NCBI GenBank assembly: GCA_964655355.1 | Contig: CAZZMD010000005.1 | Coordinates: 1-64,000, forward strand | DNA from: CALGDE01 sp964655355 | Lineage (GTDB): Bacteria > Cyanobacteriota > Cyanobacteriia > CACIAM-69d | Reading direction: 5' to 3' | DNA length: 64,000 nt | Shown: one piece after another, positions 60,886-64,000 of the stretch | Numbering within the stretch: the first letter of the stretch is position 1 | How the letters are laid out: every line of letters begins with the position of its first letter | The notes under the pieces: generated by a model | The model's database searches: none | What the model was told of the DNA's origin: nothing | What the model saw: the letters and a program-made list of their open reading frames with translations, nothing else | Position numbers and translations under genes: made by a program

Positions 60886-61356
60886 TTAATCGGTACCGGC
60901 CATACAGGTGTTGTCACATTGCTCGGCGGCCGTCGCGATCGCCGATAGTTCTTCGGGATCAACTGAGGTGTCAGCCGCCATAGAAGACCAATAGGTTTTT
61001 GATCGCTTTCCGAACCAGTCATAGCGGTGGTCGCGAATTTGACCGTAGGCAGCATCTCCAAAGGCTTTTAATCCCGGAATCGAGAGATAAAGCTGGATAA
61101 ACGGACGGGCCGCAGGCAATAAAAGAGCAATTTTTTCAGCCGCATCGGCCCCCTGCCATCGCTCGTTTGGATTTTGCAAATCGATGACGATCATCCCGCG
61201 ATCGCAATCTTTCGAGGACAGGGAATAGCGCCGCAATGCCTCTTGATCTTGCATGGGCGCATAGCGAAAGAGTTGCCCCTTCTCCCAACGCTCCAATTGC
61301 TGGACGAGGGTACTGCAAAGGTTACAGTTGCCGTCGTAGATCACGAGGTAATGCAT
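60886..61356 (-). CDS. DCC-family (DUF393) thiol-disulfide-type protein
   Basis: A 156-residue protein opening with YDGNCNLCSTLVQQLERWEK, the D-x-x-C-x-x-C signature (C11, C14) of the DCC/DUF393 family, a thioredoxin-like group whose function is poorly known. CDRGMIVIDLQN and GLKAFGDAAYGQIRDHRYDW are further family positions. It ends in a Cys-containing tail. It follows the M16-type gene by only 8 bases on the minus strand and is surely in that operon. Confidence 0.88.
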   Translation of the reverse strand: MHYLVIYDGNCNLCSTLVQQLERWEKGQLFRYAPMQDQEALRRYSLSSKDCDRGMIVIDLQNPNERWQGADAAEKIALLLPAARPFIQLYLSIPGLKAFGDAAYGQIRDHRYDWFGKRSKTYWSSMAADTSVDPEELSAIATAAEQCDNTCMAGTD

Positions 61357-61364
61357 AGGGGGCG

Positions 61365-62894
61365 TTAGGAGGAGGTGGCGGGGGGGATGGTGATGTCCAA
61401 TTCTTGAACGGTGCCAGCGCTAGACGATAGCAGGGGGGTAATCTCGGCTTTGTCGCCCACGATGAGGGTCACCAATTGGTCGGGCTTGAGATATTGGTTG
61501 GCCACTCGCTCAATATCATCGGTGGTGGTGGCTCGGATGCCCTGCTGGTATTGGAATAGAAAATCGCTGGGGTAGCCGTAGTAGTCATAGGTCATCAGGC
61601 GGGACAGCACCTGCAGCGGACTCGCAAAATTAAAGACAAACGAGTTGAGGGTGGAGTCCTTGGCGTAGTTGAGTTCCTGCTCGCTCAGGGGCTCGGTGCG
61701 CAGGCGGTTGATTTCCCCTTTGATTCCGTCGATAAAGGTGGCGGTGCTTTCGGTGCGGGTTTGACCGCCGGCGAGGAAGAGACCGGGGTAGTCATAGTTG
61801 GCACTCCAGAATCCATAGACGGAGTAGGCCAGACCCTGGCGCGATCGCAATTCATTAAAGAGCCGTCCCCCAAATCCATTGAGGATGCCGTTCATGACGC
61901 TGAGGGCGGGATAGTCATCGCTACTCACAAGACCACTGAGATGTCCCAGCCGGATTGAACTTTGGGTCAGTTCGGGGCGATCGACAATAAAGGTGCCGCT
62001 GGTCTTAACCTGTTGGGCGCTGGGCACCGGGGGGAGGGCGTTGCCGCTGGGCTGCCAGTCCCCAAAATATTTTTCGATGAGGGCTTTGGCGGTTGCTGTT
62101 TCAAAATCGCCCGAAATCCCCAGGATGATGTGGTCGGGGGTGACGTATTGGTCATAGAACGCAACCACGTCATCGCGGCTGATGGCGTCTAGGGTGCTGT
62201 ATTCAATGGTGCGGGCGTAGGGGCTGGTGTCACCATAGATCAGTTTGCTGAACTCTCGACCCGTAATGCCGCTGGGATTATCGTTGCGGCGGGCAATATT
62301 GCCACTGATTTGCTTTTTGATCAGCGCTAGACGCTCTTCCGGGAAGGCGGGCTGGCGAAGCACTTCGGCGGTCAACCCGAGGACAAAATCAAAATCTTCC
62401 GTGAGGGCGCTAAGGCTGAGGGACCCGGAGGTGGTGCCAATGCTGGATTCGATGCCGGCGGCGCGGCTTTCTAATAGGGCGGCCAATTCTGTTGCGGTGT
62501 GTTCTGTGGTGCCGCCGCTACGGATCAGGCTGCCGGTGATGCCCGCCAAACCAGTGTGGCTGGCGTCTTCCCAGCGGTTGCCGGTGCGGATATAGGCTTG
62601 CCCTTCGATTAGGGGTAGCTCATGGTTTTCCTGGAGATAAACGGTCATGCCGTTGGGCAGGCTATACCGTTCGTAGTCCGGTAGGGTGAGTTCCCGAAGG
62701 GGGGGAAAGCTCAACTCATCGTGATATCGCACTTCATTGGCATGGGCGGGCGATCGCCACCCGAATGCCAGCACCAATCCGAGGGTGGCGATCGCCAACA
62801 CGGGAGCATACCAACGGTTGAACCAGCGTTTGGGGGGCAGCGATCGCCCATTGGGGGAGGGTTGAGTTGTCGTGTGTTGCTTCAGGAACGCCAT
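61365..62894 (-). CDS. M16-family peptidase subunit, likely non-catalytic
   Basis: A 509-residue exported protein with a membrane signal (WYAPVLAIATLGLVLAFGW, residues about 29-47). It has the two M16 (pitrilysin) lobes: YSLPNGMTVYLQENHELPLI then LAGITGSLIRSGGT, and RQGLAYSVYGFWSAN in the second lobe. The zinc motif HxxEH is absent where expected, while the R/Y-type substrate-binding pair region of the second half is kept, as in the non-catalytic partner of two-subunit M16B peptidases. Its neighbour upstream is the other subunit. Together they probably act in the periplasm. Confidence 0.88.
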   Translation of the reverse strand: MAFLKQHTTTQPSPNGRSLPPKRWFNRWYAPVLAIATLGLVLAFGWRSPAHANEVRYHDELSFPPLRELTLPDYERYSLPNGMTVYLQENHELPLIEGQAYIRTGNRWEDASHTGLAGITGSLIRSGGTTEHTATELAALLESRAAGIESSIGTTSGSLSLSALTEDFDFVLGLTAEVLRQPAFPEERLALIKKQISGNIARRNDNPSGITGREFSKLIYGDTSPYARTIEYSTLDAISRDDVVAFYDQYVTPDHIILGISGDFETATAKALIEKYFGDWQPSGNALPPVPSAQQVKTSGTFIVDRPELTQSSIRLGHLSGLVSSDDYPALSVMNGILNGFGGRLFNELRSRQGLAYSVYGFWSANYDYPGLFLAGGQTRTESTATFIDGIKGEINRLRTEPLSEQELNYAKDSTLNSFVFNFASPLQVLSRLMTYDYYGYPSDFLFQYQQGIRATTTDDIERVANQYLKPDQLVTLIVGDKAEITPLLSSSAGTVQELDITIPPATSS

Positions 62895-62957
62895 GGGTGA
62901 AGTTGCAGGAAAAGGTCGGGTAGGCAGGAAGAAATTAACGTAGCGGTCGAACCAGGA

Positions 62958-64000
62958 CTATTCGGCAGTATCGTCCTTCGGCAACAGTCGGCAAACGGTG
63001 CGATTGCTCGCCTTAAAGGTTTTCTGGGCGACCCGTTGGATATCTTCGGGGGTGATGGCAGCAATGCGATCCAGCTCCCGGAACAGGTTGCGCCAGTCGC
63101 CGGTTTTGACTTGAACTTCCGCCAACGCGTTAGCCATCCCTCGGTTGGAATCCAACATCCGCAGCCGGCTAGCGCGGGCTTGGGTTTTGATACGCTCCAA
63201 GTCTTCAGAGGAGATCAGCTCATTTTTCAACTTGTCCAACTCCCGGTGCATGGCGTCGGCGATGGTGTCCAAATCATTCCCCGGTGCCGGCAGGGCATAG
63301 AGCAACATCAACGTGGGGAAGCGATCGCCGGGGAAACCGTAGAAACCATCGGCATTCAGGGCAATTTGCTGCCCTTCCACCAGTTCCTGATAAAACCGGG
63401 AGGTGCGTCCGCTAGTCAACAGGCGATTGATGGCTTCATAGACCTGGGCATCCGGGTCGTTCGTGCTGGGGACATGGTATCCCTCGAAATACCAGGGTTG
63501 GGATTCCAGACGAATGGTGACCGATTTTTCCGCCGTTTGGACCGGCTCTTTGCGGATAACGCTGGGGGGCTCAGGGCGAGTGGGAAAGCGACCAAAATAG
63601 GTTTCTGCCAAACGCTGCACTTCTGCGGGATCCACATCCCCAACGATCGCCGCCGTCAGGTTACCGGGGCCGTAATAGGTCTCGAAAAAGTCCTGCACAT
63701 CCAGCCGGGTCAGGTTGCGGATGTCCTGGTTGTAGCCAATAACGGGACGCTTATAGGGATGCACGTCATAGGCCTTATCTAAGAAAACCTCGATCGCCTG
63801 ACCCACCGGGGAATTATCCGTGCGTAGGCGGCGCTCCTCTAGGATGACTTTCTGCTCCTTGTAAAACTCTCGGAAAACGGGATCCAAAAACCGCTCCGAT
63901 TCCAGGGACATCCACAGCTCTAACTTGTTGGACGGAAAGCTATAGAAATAGAAGGTGGCATCGGCAGAGGTGGCGGCATTGAGCCCGGCACCGCCGGCCT
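62958..64000 (-). CDS. M16-family peptidase subunit, 5' end outside the window
   Basis: The frame is open from the stop at 62958 to the window edge, so the gene is truncated here; the start and the expected HxxEH zinc site lie beyond position 64000. The visible 347 residues begin AGGAGLNAATSADATFYFYS, the canonical M16 region after the zinc site, followed by FPSNKLELWMSLESERF, VILEERRLRTDNSPVGQAI, RLDVQDFFETYYGPGNLTAA and the second lobe. Thus this is the probable catalytic partner of the downstream gene, 63 bases away. Product goes to the periplasm by analogy. Confidence 0.9.
   Translation of the reverse strand, partial: AGGAGLNAATSADATFYFYSFPSNKLELWMSLESERFLDPVFREFYKEQKVILEERRLRTDNSPVGQAIEVFLDKAYDVHPYKRPVIGYNQDIRNLTRLDVQDFFETYYGPGNLTAAIVGDVDPAEVQRLAETYFGRFPTRPEPPSVIRKEPVQTAEKSVTIRLESQPWYFEGYHVPSTNDPDAQVYEAINRLLTSGRTSRFYQELVEGQQIALNADGFYGFPGDRFPTLMLLYALPAPGNDLDTIADAMHRELDKLKNELISSEDLERIKTQARASRLRMLDSNRGMANALAEVQVKTGDWRNLFRELDRIAAITPEDIQRVAQKTFKASNRTVCRLLPKDDTAE

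Overview
The window is chromosomal DNA of a cyanobacterium. The octamer GCGATCGC (HIP1), the hallmark repeat of many cyanobacterial genomes, occurs dozens of times inside and between genes. The gene content agrees: a SasA clock-output kinase, a COP23-type protein, a FutA iron-binding protein, a cyanobacterial-type dihydrolipoyl dehydrogenase, DUF4346, DUF3616 and DUF4347 proteins, pentapeptide-repeat proteins and several tandem-repeat and palindromic spacers. The genus cannot be fixed from sequence reading alone. No phage, insertion sequence, CRISPR array or rRNA was seen; one tRNA gene (Leu, UAG) is present.

Layout. 1-8.7 kb (mostly +): a CsoR/InrS metal sensor, cobalamin-dependent methionine synthase (metH), sasA, moeA, a COP23-like secreted protein and a DUF4346 protein. 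8.7-14.8 kb (-): a small RHH-like protein, citrate synthase, a WecG/TagA glycosyltransferase, type III pantothenate kinase and lpdA. 15-23.5 kb: a small cyanobacterial protein and futA (+), a convergent two-gene unit (pentapeptide lipoprotein plus proline-rich single-span membrane protein, TonB-like in layout) with a good Fur-box candidate upstream, a 1046-residue DUF4347/Gly-rich/RTX secreted protein, and an orphan PhnD-like binding lipoprotein. 23.5-34 kb (-): a tandem duplicate of DUF3616 genes, Uup, small membrane proteins, a Slt-type lytic transglycosylase, CobO, a polytopic membrane protein and HrcA. 34.5-37.4 kb: TPR protein, MoaD, 5-formyl-THF cyclo-ligase and two hypotheticals around a structured intergenic region. 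37.8-45.8 kb: PAS-GGDEF-EAL protein followed by a fused double PhnE-type permease, ilvB, and an RDD/HEAT-like/pentapeptide membrane protein. 45.9-51.7 kb: LRAT-fold protein, GT4 glycosyltransferase, signal peptidase I, GT2 glycosyltransferase, TetR regulator, a membrane protein and tRNA-Leu. 51.9-64 kb: ABC-F ATPase, gpmI, a cytoplasmic histidine kinase, two tandem paralogous methyltransferases directly upstream of a type IV pilin gene, a DCC-family protein and two M16 peptidase-family subunits, the last running off the window end.

How parts fit. MetH and CobO form a B12-dependent methionine/cobamide pair; MoeA and MoaD belong to molybdenum cofactor synthesis; 5-formyl-THF cyclo-ligase feeds the folate pool used by MetH. 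FutA and the Fur-box-linked lipoprotein/proline-rich pair suggest an iron-responsive neighbourhood. The PhnD-like lipoprotein (about 23 kb) and the double permease (about 40 kb) look like dispersed parts of one oxyanion ABC importer whose ATPase is not in the window. The most intriguing neighbourhood is 57-61 kb: two methyltransferases of the family with the NCDE-LYL-PDP and LQGDRGFTI signatures, a G-rich 13-bp tandem repeat, then a major-pilin-like gene with its own ribosome-binding site and terminator.
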